In this document: positions 63,965-64,000 of the stretch, piece by piece | Numbering within the stretch: position 1 is the first letter of the stretch | How the letters are laid out: every line of letters starts with the position of its first letter | Assembly: GCF_014646995.1 (NCBI RefSeq) | Contig: NZ_BMOI01000007.1 | Span: forward strand, 142,553 to 206,552 | From: Curtobacterium luteum | GTDB lineage: Bacteria; Actinomycetota; Actinomycetes; Actinomycetales; Microbacteriaceae | Length of the DNA stretch: 64,000 nucleotides | Direction of reading: 5' to 3' | Notes under the pieces: model-generated | Databases searched by the model: none | What the model was told of the DNA's origin: nothing | Seen by the model: only the letters and a program-made list of their open reading frames with translations | Made by a program: the position numbers and the translations under genes

Positions 63965-64000
63965 ATGGACGCCGCCGAACTCGCCCAGCTGCTCACCCCC
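63965..64000 (+). CDS. Start of next gene, partial (possibly a THUMP-like SAM methyltransferase)
   Basis: Only 12 codons (MDAAELAQLLTP) are in the window, after GGGAGGA. The opening words and location beside groES recall actinobacterial class I methyltransferases with a THUMP-like domain, but twelve residues are too few to be sure. Confidence 0.4.
   Translation, partial: MDAAELAQLLTP

Overview
The window is a chromosomal segment of a very high-GC actinobacterium. Gene content (DUF6350/PerM, DUF3817-SURF1, GuaB3 beside GlpD, PcrA with a glycine-rich C-terminal linker, groES behind CIRCE operators), codon use and gene order fit the Microbacteriaceae, most likely Curtobacterium or a close relative. 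That placement is an inference from protein resemblance, not a database match. No tRNA, rRNA, CRISPR array, insertion sequence, integrase or prophage gene was seen. The segment reads as core chromosome with a few accessory pieces.

Layout. 1-3517: an iron/phosphonate/polyamine-type ABC importer on the minus strand (ATPase cut by the window edge, two permeases, lipoprotein binding protein). 3669-5794: a DUF1905/YdeI-like protein, a NAD(P)HX dehydratase gene (nnrD) broken by one extra base, and a histidine phosphatase. 6093-14165: a sugar locus on the minus strand with a GH38 alpha-mannosidase, two MalG/MalF-type permeases, a sugar-binding lipoprotein and a ROK repressor. 14274-18525: GNAT acetyltransferase, an alkyltransferase-like DNA repair protein, a left-handed beta-helix acyltransferase, a DUF805 protein and a membrane acyltransferase with an SGNH tail. 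18562-22286: a heterodimeric ABC exporter. 22955-27193: purH, purN and the DUF6350 membrane protein. 27298-30373: an orphan glycosyltransferase-like gene and sucCD. 30605-34607: RecQ and a run of small or uncharacterised genes. 34632-38319: a compact NAD operon (PRPP-synthetase-like, NadV/NAMPT, NrtR-like regulator) followed by a PdxH-like oxidase. 38678-42157: pcrA and a glycerophosphodiesterase. 42372-48432: a Bax-inhibitor-1 protein, then guaA, DUF3817, SURF1 and a cation/proton antiporter with its KhtT-like subunit. 48546-54587: glpD, guaB3, ddl, alr and small membrane proteins. 54739-62204: a branched-chain amino acid ABC system wrapped around guaB. 62359-64000: rarD, groES with two CIRCE operators, and the first codons of the next gene.

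Working relations. guaB, guaB3, guaA, purH and purN place much of late purine synthesis in one window. The prs-like, nadV and nrtR genes overlap by ATGA junctions and should act together in nicotinamide salvage. The mannosidase sits in the same operon as a sugar importer, so it probably trims imported mannosides in the cytoplasm.

Three patterns go beyond gene calls. First, at least sixteen genes have a TANNNT-like hexamer exactly 6 or 7 bases before the start codon and usually no Shine-Dalgarno sequence, which predicts leaderless mRNAs. Second, a short palindrome built on GGCCGGGAGGCACGG recurs through the window, mostly as hairpins between genes but sometimes inside coding ends. Third, several GC-only minisatellites fill gene gaps, the most extreme lying just downstream of pcrA.
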